Shown here in pieces: positions 24,320 through 39,242 of a stretch of 64,000 bases of DNA. The stretch spans positions 221,028-285,027 of the forward strand of contig ML677460.1 of NCBI GenBank assembly GCA_007922305.1, in the 5' to 3' direction. The notes under the pieces are model-generated. The model saw nothing but the letters and a program-made list of their open reading frames with translations. It had not been told where the DNA came from and made no database searches. Within the stretch, counting starts at the first letter, position 1. The number at the start of each line of letters is the position of its first letter. The translations under genes and the position numbers were made by a program. This stretch comes from Dermatemys mawii. Taxonomy: Eukaryota; Chordata; Testudines; Dermatemydidae.

Positions 24320-25005
24320 AAGTAAGCCAGTCCGCCCAGCAAGAGCCGGTGCGCCGTACTGGGGCAGACTGGCTTCCCCAGGCGACAATTTAAAGGACCT
24401 GGAATTTCCAGCAGTGGCTGTAGCCCCAGGCCCTTTAAATTGCCACCAGAGCCCCACTCCTGGAGCCTGGGGTAGCAGCGGGGCTCCAATGGCTATTTAA
24501 AGGGCTCGGGGCTCCCGCTGCCTCTATTGCCCCGGCCCTTTTAATCGCTGCTGGAGCCCTGCTGCTGCCTCCGCAGGGCTCCGGGGATGATTTGAAGGGC
24601 CTGGGGCAGTAGCAGTGCCTGGAGCCCCATCCCCAGAGCCCTGCTGCTGGAGCCCTGGGGAAGCAGTGGTCGGGCTCTGACAGCTATTTAAAGGGCTCGG
24701 GGCTTGGCCACCGCTACTGACCTGGGCCCTTTAAACCACTGCCATTGCTACCTCAGCGGAGAGGGAAAGGGGGGACACTTACCGGTACAGGGTAGGCCGG
24801 GGCTGGCTCTGACCCCCTAGCCCCACCCCTGCCGCCCGAGCCCCCCCATTCTGGTGGCCAAAGCTGGACCCAGCCTGCCAGGGTGACCAGATAGCAAGTG
24901 TGAAAAATTAGGACGGGGGTGTGGGGTAATAGGAGCCTATATAAGAAAAAGCTCCAAAAATCAGGACTGTCCCTATAAAATCGGGACATCTGGTCACCCT
25001 ATCCC
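24320..25005. repeat. GC-rich repeat block containing a palindromic MITE
   Basis: From 24320 to 24879 the sequence repeats GCCCTTTAAA and GGAGCCC units in both orientations, giving a series of imperfect inverted repeats. From 24880 to 25000 lies a 121-bp element with ends AGGGTGACCAGAT and ATCTGGTCACCCT, a perfect 13-bp terminal inverted repeat. No target-site duplication could be recognised. Neither part codes. Confidence 0.6.
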
Positions 25006-25474
25006 AGCCTGTCCCAGTAAGTCCCTATATCTACTTTCACTCCTGGTTAAAGTACTCATTTTTTAAAAATTGTCTGTCTTTTTTTGTCCCAAATGATTTT
25101 AATAATGGAATAAAACAGTTTCTTCAAATTCTCCATACTGTTAAAATGTATTACAATTTCGTGCATACACTATATTTCAAGAAATTAGGTTATCATTAAA
25201 CTAAGTTATTAATGTATCTTGTATCTAATTGTTAGGAATATGTATGCTACAGATCGGCTCAGATCAACAGCTCATGTAATTCTTTATTGGAATCATCGCA
25301 GCATTAGTGGTGATTCCATCAGTCACCGCTCTGCTAATACACCGAAGCAGCATGCAACAATGCTGTTGGTTGTAGATGAGTCATTGATATAAGGTGAAAT
25401 GGGCACATGTTTCAAGAGTTCTCAGTGGTACATTACTTGACTACATCTGCCAGTGCTCTTTATTTCAGCTCATT

Positions 25475-26285
25475 TCTCTGGTTTGTCCAGATTGTTTTTA
25501 ATTTTCATCCTATGCTCCAAAGTACTTGCAACCCCTCCCAACTTGGTATCATCTGCAAACTTTATATGTGTACACTCTATGCCATGATCTAAATAACTGA
25601 TGAAAGTGAAAAGAGCGGGCTGCAGAACTTATCCCTGTGGAACCCCATTTGTTTTGCCCTTCCAGCCTCACGTGAACCAGTGATGATTATTCTCTGGGAA
25701 TGGTTTTCAAACCAGTTCTGCACCCACCTTTTAGGAGCTTAGTCAAGGTTGTATTTCCCTAGTTTCTTAATGAGAAGGTCATGCGAGACTGTATCAAAAG
25801 CACTACTAAAGTCTAGACATACCACATCTATCGCTTCCCCCCTATCCACAAGGCTTGTTACCCTGTCAAAGAAAAGCTCTCATGTTGGTTTGACATGATT
25901 TATTCTTGACAAATCCACGCTATCACTTATCACCTTATCTTCCAGATATTTGCAAATTGATTCCTTAATGATTTGTTCCATTATTTTCCCTGGTACAGAA
26001 GTTAAACTGACTGGTCTGTAATTCCCTGGGTTGGCCTTATTTCCCTTTCTATAGATAGGCTCTCTTCCAGTCTTCTGGAATCTCTCCCATCTTCCATGAC
26101 TTTTCAAAGAAAATCGCTAGTGGCTCAGATATTTCCTCAGTCAGCTCTTTGAGTATTCTAGGATGCATTTCATCAGGCCCTGGCAACCTGAAGACATCTA
26201 ACTTGCCTAAATAATTTTTAACTTGTTCTTTACCTATTTTAGCTTCTGAACCTACCCCATTTTCACTGTTTAAACAAAGTTCAGA
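25475..26285 (-). mobile_element. CR1 LINE fragment, old copy
   Basis: Minus-strand translation gives [40 protein letters not shown] and downstream fragments around the YLDFSKAFD equivalent, with several frame breaks. Both ends are truncated. More diverged than the copies at 14.2 and 18.0 kb. Confidence 0.75.
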
Positions 26286-26789
26286 TTCAGACTACACATC
26301 AGTAAATTAAACATAAAAATCTGTAATTATCACAAACGTAAGCATTTCAAACTCAGGAAATTCCAAATTAAGGTTACATAAGGAATATAAATTTGATAAG
26401 GTGTGGTAATGCACTGTTAAGACACTCAACCAATCATCATTTCTGTATACCATTGGCTGTATGGGTTTCTAACAAAAGTGCATTCTTAGACTTCTAATTC
26501 TTATGTTTCTGTCTCTATTTTAAAACCATTAAAGAGATTATACAAATCGAGAATGTACCTGTTTGCACATGTCCAAAACAGTGTAAATACAGGCTCAAAA
26601 ATTGAATATAAACTCCAAGATAGGCTGCTGGTTGCAATTTTTTTTTTAACAAAAAATGCTCTCTCCAGAAAATACCAATTTGTTGTAACAGAAACTGGTT
26701 GTAGGAAAATAGCCGTTTCAACTAAATGATTTCTCCAGTCCATAATGGATTTCTGTGCACAGAGAGTGCACTCACCCCCGAATTTCCAA

Positions 26790-27010
26790 TAGCCTGATTC
26801 AGACAAAGGACTTAGACCACAGTCACCCACATCCCAGGTACATGCCCTAATCACCTGGTTACTGGCTTCTTTCTTCATCTCTCCTGTTAGAGCTTTCTCA
26901 CTTTCTATTAAATAATGGAACAGTTATTGGACAAGAGACTTCAATCTGGACCACCAGTATGCCCAGTGGGCACCCAAACCATTAAGCTATTGGCTATTCT
27001 GGAGCTATTG
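26790..27010 (-). repeat. Two tRNA-derived SINE heads in tandem
   Basis: On the minus strand 26875-26795 reads like GTAACCAGGTGATTAGGGC followed by ATGTGGGTGACTGTGGTCT, and 27005-26930 reads similarly and ends AGATTGAAGTCTCTTG. These resemble box A and box B of tRNA-derived SINEs. The call is based on wording and spacing; neither is an intact tRNA. Confidence 0.4.
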
Positions 27011-27814
27011 TCTATCTCTCACTTACTCTCGCTCTGATTTTTAATGAAAAATTTCAAAAGGGTTCAGTTTCATCCCAACACAAAATAGGAAAATTTTCAA
27101 AATCTTGAAATATTTTGTGGAAAATGGTTTCCTGCCCACACCTATTACTGAGCCAACAGAATGTAAGTAATAATAAAAAAGTAATTCTAGATTGAAAAAG
27201 ATGAAAAGGCGTGCCCACTCTCAAGAATAACTGTGCATACATGGTACATAGATCTTAAACCACCCATGTAAATCTAGACTCCTCTTAAGCAAAACCAAAA
27301 ATAGCACATAACAAAACATGTAAGATTAGGTTTACTTCCTGCCAATACATAGACAAAGAACAAAAAATATACCACAACTGCAGAATGCCTTGGGGGAAAC
27401 TGGAAGCTTAAGTTCCCCTATTCACTTCCCCACCAAGAGTGTCTCCTTTTTTGTTCTTATTTTTTTAAACAGACATGTTTAAAATATTTTTTAAACAACA
27501 TGATAGTGATCTTTTAGTAACAGTTGTTTAAGAATGGGGCATAAATTTGTTAGTATTTCATTCTTTATTTCCTTTGGAATCCTTGGATAACAGTCATCTA
27601 GCCCTTGGAATGTACTGTACTTGAATCCCTTTCAAAAGACAAATGTATACCTCAAACACAGGCTGTTCCTTTTAGTAATGCCATGCACAGAGTGCTGCAA
27701 GCGCTTGTTTAATCATTTATAATTTCATACTTATGTATAGAACTCCTAATTTCTAAAATATGGCAGTGGTTTTATTCAGTGGATAACATCATTCCAGTGC
27801 ATAAGTGATTCTGA

Positions 27815-27990
27815 ACTGCAGAGAGAGTTTAACTATCATCATCCATGTGCTGAGAGAGTCGAGATTTCCGTTCATGACATGTAGGCAATGTCCCAGATAA
27901 TTGGTGGGATACCAATTTGTTATGCAAGAGCTGCAGTGTGGAGATGTGGAGAAAACTTGTAACTAAGGCTAAATGTTTGGAATCAGAAAT
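27815..27990 (+). pseudogene. Decayed SRCR exon relic upstream of exon 9
   Basis: Contains CAERVEISVHD, matching the opening CAGRVEI of an SRCR domain, then after a stop and frameshift a DNWWDTNLLCK segment followed by LQCGDV, matching DDSWD...VCKQLGCG. The remainder joins directly to the AGTAATAATTTTTATC tail shared with the other relics. It is about 540 bp upstream of exon 9. Confidence 0.6.
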
Positions 27991-28532
27991 ATACAAAAGT
28001 AATAATTTTTATCAAAAAAAAAGTAAAAGGAAAAGTCATGGCACATAATATTGTATTAAATTGTTTTGGTAAATTATGAGATGGTAACTTTTTTAATTGA
28101 CTAGAAAAAATGGTTTAAAGCAACTTTGCCATATTAACTAATAGTCTAAAAGTTTGAAAAATCACTTACCACAGGTGGAGAGCCAATATTCAAAAATTCA
28201 TGACTAAGTCTTGCTCAGTATCAGGGTGCCCAGAATGACAAAGCATTATTTATGGGGGGAAAAATATCATGGACTTTGTCCCAGAAGTCATGGCCATAAC
28301 AAACTTATAGCCTCATTTTTAACCCCCGTCAAAGTCTGAAAGCTGAACAGGCCCTAAAAGGGTAAAGAAATACAACTTCCAATGGAGTGGAGTCCCTGAA
28401 TAACAATCTCCATATCTGAGATAGCACAGTAAGGAATTGCTGACAATTCTGGCTTTTTATTTCCAAAATCTTATAGACATCTTAATGAGTCTATAACAAT
28501 GACACATGAATAGCTGGCATTTATCTTTACAG

Positions 28533-28847
28533 CACACAAGCAGATCAGACTGGTGAATGGGGCAGATCGATGCTCTGGGAGAGTGGAAATTCATTACAAT
28601 GGCATCTGGGGAACAGTCTGTGATGATTCTTGGGATCTATTGGACTCCAATGTCATTTGCAAACAACTGGGATGTGGACACGCCATCAATGCAACTGTCT
28701 CTGTTCATTATGGGGAAGGAGCTGGGCAGATCTGGCTGGATAATGTGAACTGCTCTGGAAGTGAATCCAGTCTCTGGGCCTGTCCTTCCAGGGGATGGGG
28801 TCAGCATAACTGTGGACACACCAACGATGCAGGAGTTATCTGCTCAG
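28533..28847 (+). CDS. SRCR exon 9 (subfamily A)
   Basis: A 315-bp phase 1-1 exon between tctttacag and gtaagt, one of the few late exons with a consensus donor. It reads [78 protein letters not shown] and DAGVICSG with eight cysteines. It forms a close pair with exon 10, 328 bp downstream. Confidence 0.93.
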
Positions 28848-29156
28848 GTAAGTTGTGCAAGTGCTCTATTTTAACCCAAACAATAGAGTATTGATAGAGG
28901 TGAATTTAACTAATAGAATTATATTTAAATAAATGAAATATAAAGCATAACATAAAATTTAAAATAATATATATTAGATTATAAATATTGAAAACTATGA
29001 AGTATATTGGAGGTGAGAATCCTGTGTAATATTCTGTGTTCTGTCCAAGTCTGAGACAACACAGTAAAGAATTGCTAAGGTTGTTAGCATTATTTTCTTA
29101 GTAGTTGAATTGCTGGAACATCCTCACTTTTCAACAGTAATAGAATATATTAATAG

Positions 29157-31660
<2,504 letters not shown>

Positions 31661-31975
31661 GAAGCACGAAGCTCAGACTGGTGAATGGGGCAGATCGCTG
31701 CTCTGGGAGAGTGGAAATCTATAATGATGGCCTGTGGGGAACAGTCTGTGATGATTTCTGGGATCTATTAGATTCCAATGTTGTTTGCAAACAGCTTGGA
31801 TGTGGACACGCTCTTCTTTCAAATCGCTCTGAACATTATGGGGAAGGATCAGGGAAGATCTGGCTAGATGATGTGAACTGTTATGGGAACGAATCCAAGC
31901 TCTGGGAATGTCCTTCCAAAGGATGGGATCAACATAATTGTCATCATTATGAAGACATAGGAATTCTCTGCTCAG
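31661..31975 (+). CDS. SRCR exon 11 (subfamily A, diverged)
   Basis: A 315-bp phase 1-1 exon between atccctacag and gtgtgg. It reads [95 protein letters not shown]. Eight cysteines are present. The loop after cysteine 4 (LLSNRSEH) differs from all neighbours, and sequons NRS and NES replace the usual NAT and NCS. Confidence 0.92.
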
Positions 31976-32029
31976 GTGTGGACAATGAATTCTCTATTGA
32001 ACCTGATTAACAGGAAAATAAATCATAGA

Positions 32030-33005
32030 TTCTAAGGCCAGAAAGGATCATTGTGATCTCTAGTCTGATCACTTATTTAAAAAAAGGACATAGGACTTCT
32101 TAAAATAATTCCTAGGGCATATCTTTTAGAAGAACATGCAAACTTGATTTAAACATTGAAAGTGATGGAGAATCCACATGATTGTTGTTAATTTTTTCCA
32201 ATTGCCTCCCTGGTACAAAAAAAAAAAATTTAAAAATTATATCTTATTTCCATTGTGAATTTGTCTCGCTTCAACTTCCAGTCATTGGATCATGTTCTAC
32301 CTTTTGTCTGCTAGACTGAAGAGCCCATTATCAAAAATGTGTTTCCCATGTTGGCACTTATAGACTGTGGTCATCACCAATTAACCTTCTCTTTGTTAGA
32401 CTCAAGGGGGTCAATCTCTTTAATTTATCACTAGAGGCATATTCTCCAGTCCTTTAATCATTCTTGTGGTTCTTCTTTGAACTATTCATTTTATTAACAT
32501 CCTTCTTTAATTGTAGACACCAGAACTGGACATAGTATTCCAGCTGCCGTCACTCTCTAGTGCCAAATATAGGGGTAAAATAACCTCTCTACTCCTACGT
32601 GAGATTCCTCTGTTTATCCATCTAAGGATGGCATTAGCCCTTTTGGCCTCAGTGTTGCACTGGGAGCTCATGTTCAGTTGTTTGTCCAGTACTGTCTCCA
32701 AATCTTTTTCAGAGTCACTGCTTCCAAGGATAGTGTCCCACATCCTATAAGTAAGGCCTGCATTCTTTGTTCCTAGATATATACATTTACATTTAGCCTT
32801 ATTAAAACACATATTGCTTGCTTGCACCCAGCTTGCCAAGAGATCCAGATTAGTCTGTATCAGTGACCTGTCTTCTTCATTATTAATCACGCCCATAATC
32901 TTTGCATCATCTGCACACTTTACATTTTCTTCCATGCAATTGATAAAAATGTTTAAATATCATAATGCTAAAACCTGATCCCTGCAGAACACCACTAAAA
33001 CTACA
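32030..33005 (-). mobile_element. CR1 LINE fragment, old copy
   Basis: The minus-strand frame 32935-32507 contains CADDAKIMGVIN (a degenerate FADDTK), SDSEKDLETVLDKQLNMSSQ and ANAILRWINRGISRRSREVI, the C-terminal half of a CR1 reverse transcriptase. The left end has the GGCCAGAAAGGATCATTGTG CR1 tail. Eroded by several frame breaks. Confidence 0.75.
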
Positions 33006-33043
33006 CCCACGCAATGAGGATTTCACATTCATAATTTCTAGGT

Positions 33044-33115
33044 CCGTCGATTAATCAGTTAACTCATGTGATTAACTCAAAAAAATTAACTGCGATTAAT
33101 TTTTTTAATCTCCCA
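33044..33115. mobile_element. Terminal fragment of the long-inverted-repeat hAT family
   Basis: The 33044-33115 wording GATTAATCAGTTAACTCATG and the following GATTAACT repeats match the left end of the hAT element at 20624. Only the end remains. Confidence 0.5.
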
Positions 33116-33271
33116 TTGATCTCTCATCATGACAAGAACAGCACTGGAGAGCAAAGCTAACTTATCAAGGAGTTTAGATACTATGGTCAAAAGTGGATGC
33201 CTAAAATTAAGGTCCATGATTAGGCTTTTACTAGCCACTGACTTACATCCATCACTTTCACCATGGGAGCA

Positions 33272-34050
33272 GGATGGTGGCTGTGGTTAAGGGACTGCCT
33301 TGAGATTCCTAAGATCTAATTTCCATTTCCAGCTTTGCTATAGGTTTTCTATTGACCTTGTACAAGTAACTTAGGTCCAAGTTTTTAAATATATTTAGCT
33401 GTTGCTTTGCTCTGTGTTGCAATGCTTAGCTGAGTTGGGCGCCTAAGACTCCTTTTCAGAAGTGACTTGGGCACTTAGATCTTCAAAGCTCTTTAGATGC
33501 CTAACTCACATTGAAATCAGTAGGAGTTAGGCACCTAAATACCTCTGAGGATCTGGCCCTTAGGAGCTCAAATGCCATTTGGCTCCTAAATATCTGCCAC
33601 TTTTGATAATGTAACTTAGACTCCTAAGTATCACAGCGGTAGCCATGTTAGTCTGGATCTTCAAAAGCAACAAAGAGTCCTGTGGCTCCTTATAGACTCA
33701 CAGAAGTATTGGAGCATAAGCTTTCTATTAGTCTATAAGGTGCTACAGAACTCTTTGTCGCTTAGACTCCTAAGTCACTTAGTTGTTACAATGCAAAATG
33801 GAACAATGCCTAAATACCTTTACAAATCTGGATCTTAATCTATCTTTGCCTCAGTTCCCCATCTGTAAAATGGGGATATTAATACTTTCCCCCATCCTTT
33901 GTCTTTGTCTATCTAGATTGTAAGATCTTCAGGACAGGGACTGTCTCTTACTGTGTGTTTAGCAAATATCTAGCATTATGGAGCCTCAGTCTTGATCGGG
34001 GACCCAAAGCAGTACTGTACTACAAATTAATAAATATAATACTAATAATT
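33272..34050 (+). repeat. MIR-like SINE interrupted by other sequence
   Basis: The head lies at about 33272-33375 and the tail at 33832-34050, with the core wording TGCCTCAGTTCCCCATCTGTAAAATGGGG and the 3' ATTGTAAGATCTTCAGGACAGGGACTG segment typical of MIR/CORE SINEs. Between the two parts are old repeat wording and a Penelope tail (33637-33775). Confidence 0.6.
33637..33775. repeat. Penelope 3' tail in head-to-head inverted arrangement
   Basis: The left part reads CGGTAGCCATGTTAGTCTGG through AAAGAGTCCTGTGGCTCCTTATAG; the right part (TATTAGTCTATAAGGTGCTACAGAACTCTTTG) is its inverted copy. The two meet near ATAAGCTTTC. The same family as 3730-4315. Confidence 0.6.
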
Positions 34051-34119
34051 AATAACTAAAAAGTGGCTTGTTTTTAAAAAAATGGTGAACGGCTTACATT
34101 GAAAGACTTTTCCTTACAG

Positions 34120-34428
34120 GAAGCCAACAGGTCAGACTGGTGAATGGGACAGATCGATGTGCCGGGAGAGTGGAGATTTATTACAATGGCACCTGGGGAA
34201 CGGTCTGTGATGATTCCTGGGACCTATCAGATGCCAATGTCATTTGCAAACAGCTGAGATGTGGACATGCCATCAGTACAACTGCTCATTATGGGGAAGG
34301 ATCAGGGCAGGTCTGGCTGGATGAGCTGAAGTGCTCTGGAACCGAATCTACTCTCTCAGAATGTCCTTCTGAGGGTTGGGGGCAGCATAGCTGTGGGCCT
34401 CATGAAGACGCAGGAGTCCTCTGCTCAG
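34120..34428 (+). CDS. SRCR exon 12 (subfamily A, shortened loop)
   Basis: A 309-bp phase 1-1 exon between tccttacag and gtctgt, 103 residues. It reads [85 protein letters not shown] and DAGVLCSG. The loop after cysteine 4 is two residues shorter than in exon 6. Eight cysteines are kept; NGT is the main sequon. Confidence 0.93.
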
Positions 34429-34799
34429 GTCTGTTCTGTGAACTCTCTGTTTAACGGATAAACAAGAAATTAATATGAGAGATGAAGGTTAGAAAATGGA
34501 GATGGAAAATGAGAAGGCGGTTGAGTGTGATGAAGAAAAATCTCTCTGCTGGTCATGATTCTTTCTGGCATTTATTCCAGCAAAATTATAGTCTTTCTCC
34601 TCCTAAGAGCAGAGTTCAGATCCATCCCCTTAACTGTAGGGCTTTGTGGGATGGGGACATACCTTCCCCCAAATTGTGTGAACCTCAGAATTTTTCATGT
34701 CATCATGATGTTACCTATAGCAGGGCCAAAATCTTATTATATGTCACAGTTGGCCACACTGAGTTTTGCAACGTAACTAATGTTTTAAACTCAGACCAT

Positions 34800-34985
34800 T
34801 GAATTGGGAAATTAAAACTGAGAATGGAGCTGAGCCTGAGGCAAGGATACCTGTGGGACATTAATGACGACATAGCACTGGGCTGTCAGCTACAGTGTGG
34901 AAATGCGGAGAAAACCTGCAACCAAGCTCCGTTGTCTCTAAAGCCAAAAAACAGAAAGGTCATAATTTTAAATTGAAAAAAGAAA
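34800..34985 (+). pseudogene. Decayed SRCR exon relic upstream of exon 13
   Basis: A frame reading YLWDINDDIALGCQLQCGNA matches the W.DD...V.C.QL.CG.A part of SRCR domains. Directly downstream comes the AAAGGTCATAATTTTA tail shared with the relics at 12.6, 23.3 and 28.0 kb, so the centre of the domain is deleted at a similar point. About 505 bp before exon 13. Confidence 0.6.
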
Positions 34986-35490
34986 AATCCCAGGACACAT
35001 TAAATGATCTGTCATAAGAAATATTATGAGAAATTTAATATTATTTATTTTACAAGATACATAATTTGAAACCAACTAATATTTATTTAATATTTTAAAC
35101 CACTTAAAAACTCACAATCCACTATACTGAACACATAAAGACCCAAATTTGTAAAAATTCACAAAGGAGACTTGCTTACAAGCAGATAAACTAGAATAAC
35201 AAGGAATAGGAATTTGTGGGGGGATCGCGGGGCGGAGGGAATCAAACACCATGACCATGACAAACATAACATTTCACGCGTAACCCTCTCAAGTCTGTAT
35301 GTGCATTTCACTACCCTATGCAGTTCCAAAATACATTGTAAGTCAGAGATGATACCCTCCCGATGCTGCAATACCTCCAGATCAGATATTCACTGTCATA
35401 AATTGCTGAGGTTGTCTTTGTAGCTCAAGTCTTTTCTGAAATCTTACAAAAATCCTTTTCTTCGATAGCATCTCGAATTTCCCCCTACAG

Positions 35491-35805
35491 GAAGCCAACA
35501 GGTCAGACTGGTGAATGGGGCAGATCGATGTGCTGGGAGAGTGGAGATTTATTACAATGACACTTGGGGGACAGTCTGTGACGATTCCTGGGACACACCA
35601 GATGCCAATGTTGTTTGCCAAGAACTGGGATGTGGACACGCCATCAATGCACCTGGCTCAGCTCATTATGGGCAAGGATCAGGGCAGATCTGGCTGGATG
35701 ATGTGAGTTGCTCTGGAAGCGAATCGTATCTTCGGGACTGTTCCTCCAGAGGATGGGGTCAGCACAACTGTGGGCACGGTGAAGATGCTGGAGTTCTCTG
35801 CTCAG
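35491..35805 (+). CDS. SRCR exon 13 (subfamily B)
   Basis: A 315-bp phase 1-1 exon between ccccctacag and gtctgt. It reads [78 protein letters not shown] and DAGVLCSG with eight cysteines. Its last half is identical at nucleotide level to exon 14. It differs from other subfamily-B exons by DTPDAN. Confidence 0.94.
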
Positions 35806-38150
35806 GTCTGTTCTGTGAATACTCTATTGAATTTGATTAACAGAATTATTAAAAGAGGTGAATATTAACTAAACAAGATGCAATAAAAGGAGAATGTAGC
35901 TGAGTATGATGGAGAAGAATCTCCCTGATGGACCCAAAATTCTTTCTCACATTTGTTTCTACTAAAATTCCTTGTTTCTGCCCTAAACAGCACAATGAAG
36001 TTGGGATAGAATTTTGTCCTTAATGTTATCACCAGATTTCTCCAAGTCACGGCCTCTTTCTGCTCCAAATCATTTGTAGTCTGAGGTTATGAATTAATTA
36101 TTTAAAATATATTAAGTACATCACGCTTGGTACTCACCTATGAGGCATCCTAGTATTCGGGGTTTTTTTGAGGTGGAGCCCTTACTATGATTCTGTGCTT
36201 TTTAGCTTTCGACTTCGCACCATTACAAAACTTTTTCTCTTACTTTGTGGTTATTTTCCTTAATAATTTTTCTGAGATTTTATTCAAAGATTATGAAAAA
36301 GACAAGTAATTACATCTATCCACTTTTAGCTGCTCTTTTAGTGATATTTTAAAAACTCATATGTGAGAACAGCATGTTTTTCCTTACAAAAATGCCTTTT
36401 CAACTATATGTACTTATATTTAGCTATATTGTCACACTAGCCTATATTTAATTAGACTAACAAGCATCATCACATGTTCCTGCTGAAATACAGATATAAA
36501 TTACAACAGAAGTATCAGGGAAAGAAGTAAACTGGTCAGAGAGGCTAGGTATTAACCACTTCTAGTACTGTAAAAATGTTCAATATCTGGAGGGAAGAAT
36601 TGAAATCTTCTAAAGAATGCAATAATAAAGTAATACTGTCAGGTAATATCACCTATGACAACTTCCCTTTTGGCCAGCACACTGACAATTGAATTACAGA
36701 ACTCCAGAACTAAATACAGAAGCTGCTACAGCTTGAACTAAAGCTCTCTAGTTTGGGCTGTAACAGATTCATATCCTCTGTGGATCAAGCACATAGTGTG
36801 GGCTGTAACACACTCACCAGTGAATTATTCTCATTCCTCCCCTGCAGATTTAGAAGGAACGCTCCTTGCCCAGCAGTCAATATTTTACTGAAGTTTTCTA
36901 AGATCTCTTTCTTTTTACATATTAACAAATTATCCTTTTGCAGGACTCTGATCAATATTTTATTGTTCTGTTCTGTTCTTTCAAGGGCTGGCTGACATTG
37001 TTCTCCATTCCATTCTCAGAAGCTTTGAATTCTATCTGTCCTACTCTATAGCTGGGTTATCTTCTTGGCACTGTAGCTACATGTAGCAGACTCAGAATAC
37101 TCAAATTTATCTTCAAGGTGTTGGACTGATAAAAATCTCATTTCTCATGAAGCTTTAGGTCTGATGGCTGATTCTGTACTTCCTGGGATTTAGAGACAAA
37201 TCCTCACCCCACTGAAATCAATGGGAGATTTGCCAACAAATGCAATGGGGCCAGGCCTTCACCTGTTAAATATTCATTTCAAGTCCCGACAGTGGCATGA
37301 GAGTTTGGGGGATCTCTATGGGAGCTAAAGTATCATGATTCTCATCCTTATCGGAATCATTAATATCATGGATGCATTGCATTTGTTTCTAACAAAACTG
37401 TAGCAACCCTTAGATTTAGGCAGCCTAACTTTTTCCATTCTAATGCATTCTTGCAACAGTTTTTTTTTTTAGAAGCTTTGACACCTTCATTGTTTGCAGT
37501 AGGCTTGGATATTTAACAGGGGGAGCTCTCTCAGTATAGCAAAGTGTCTTTGCTTTGTCCTGTGAAATTTCATCCAGATTTAGCTGAGCTGGCGAGTGTT
37601 GCAAGTCGCCATTTCCCTTCTTTCCCTTGGGTTCTTCAGAAAAAATGTCAGCCTGGAAGATTCCAAGGTTGGGCTCAGGCTGCAGCCAAAGCAGCAGGAG
37701 TAGCATTTGCATTTTGACCTAGAAGAGCAGCTATAGCAGGAGGGGGTAGAAAGAGCTCAGCTCCCATCCCCTCTCCCTCTCCTCATGCCCCCCACCCCGC
37801 CGCCCTTTTTCATACGCCTTTCAACCCAACACGCCATCCTTCCCCACTCTGGGGCAACACATAGGCAGGAGGGGAGCTCCTCCCACTACCAGTATTGGTG
37901 AGAGAAAGTTGAGCCTATCTTGTGCAATCCACTTGGATGTTAGCATTATAAAACAGTCTCTAATTTCCACAAGACCCCTGTCTCATTCAGTGCACATACT
38001 GGATGCATAAGGGAGCAAAACTAAGGTACAGGCAACCATAAACCAGGCATTTCCCAACTTTCAGGTGTTCAACTCTGTAACCTCCCAACATTCGTTTGTT
38101 TAACAGGTGCTTGTAGGTAATGCAAATAGCCATTAATGTTGTTCACTGAA
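35806..38150. other. Intron, no gene recognised
   Basis: AT-rich. About 37190-37270 contains GAAATCAATGGGAGATTTG and ATGGGGCCAGGCCTTCACC, wording of an ancient dispersed repeat. No coding trace. Confidence 0.45.
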
Positions 38151-38154
38151 TTTC

Positions 38155-38385
38155 CCATGGCTCCAGAGCACAGATCATTCTGATTTTGCACAGAGTGCTG
38201 AATGTAGAAAATCAGTGTTCTCGGAGCCTGGAGATTTTCTTGCATGGTGTGAAGTAGAATTCTGGATAATAATCTGCATGACACTAGTGATGCCAGTACA
38301 GTGTGTACAGATAGGAAGCTTATAACAGACTTTGTTATAGCAAAGATTACTAGCCATAATTTCAGTTAAAAATGAAAACTGAACT
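38155..38385 (+). pseudogene. Decayed SRCR exon relic upstream of exon 14
   Basis: A frame around 38195-38260 reads RVLNVENQCSRSLEIFLHG, matching RLVNG..xC.GRVEI...G of SRCR domains, then stops. Further on, ATAGCAAAGATTACTAGCCA and ATAATTTCAG match the shared tail of the other relics. About 535 bp before exon 14. Confidence 0.55.
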
Positions 38386-38919
38386 CCATAGAATTTTAAT
38401 TGTTTTTTAAACATTAGGAATCATAAAAAGTGAAATCTGTTTTCATGCAAAATTGATTTGAACCATTGAATAATATTCAACTAGCAGCCTAACACAATTT
38501 TAAATACTTAAATGTATTAATTATGTGGAAATCAATGTGATTCTATCCATTAACTTCAATGGACTTTGAACCCATTTTAGGACAATAAAAGGACAATAGT
38601 GTAACATATGTAGAGGATTTTGCTCAATAGCCAGCTGGTAAGAGTGAAAAAACACTAAATGTCTCAAATTCTGAAAAAAATCTACAACTCTGCTTCTAAT
38701 CATTCCTATGACTGAATGCGGAACGAGCCTATGCAGTTCTGAAATGCAAGGAATGTAGGAGATGAAACCCACCAGCCACTGCAATAGCTCCATAGAGGAT
38801 ATTCACCTTTGTAAATTGCTGTGAATGTCATGTTCATTTGCTCAGGTGTTTCCTGAAATCTTACAAACCTCTTCTTTTTCAATAGGAATGACACTAACAA
38901 TTGGAATTCCTCCCTACAG

Positions 38920-39234
38920 GAAGCAAACAGATCAGACTGGTGAATGGTGGAAATCCTTGCTCTGGGAGAGTGGAGATTTATTACAATGGCACCTGGGGGA
39001 CAGTCTGTGATGATTCCTGGAACACATCAGATGCCGATGTCGTTTGCCAAGAACTGGGATGTGGACACGCCCTTGATGTACCTGGCTCAGCTCATTATGG
39101 GCAAGGATCAGGGCAGATCTGGCTGGATGATGTGAGTTGCTCTGGAAGCGAATCGTATCTTCGGGACTGTTCCTCCAGAGGATGGGGTCAGCACAACTGT
39201 GGGCACGGTGAAGATGCTGGAGTTCTCTGCTCAG
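38920..39234 (+). CDS. SRCR exon 14 (subfamily B)
   Basis: A 315-bp phase 1-1 exon between tccctacag and gtctgt. It reads [78 protein letters not shown] and DAGVLCSG. Its 5' half differs from exon 13, including an extra NTS sequon, whereas 39080-39242 is identical to 35651-35813. That chimaeric pattern suggests gene conversion. Eight cysteines. Confidence 0.94.
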
Positions 39235-39242
39235 GTCTGTTC

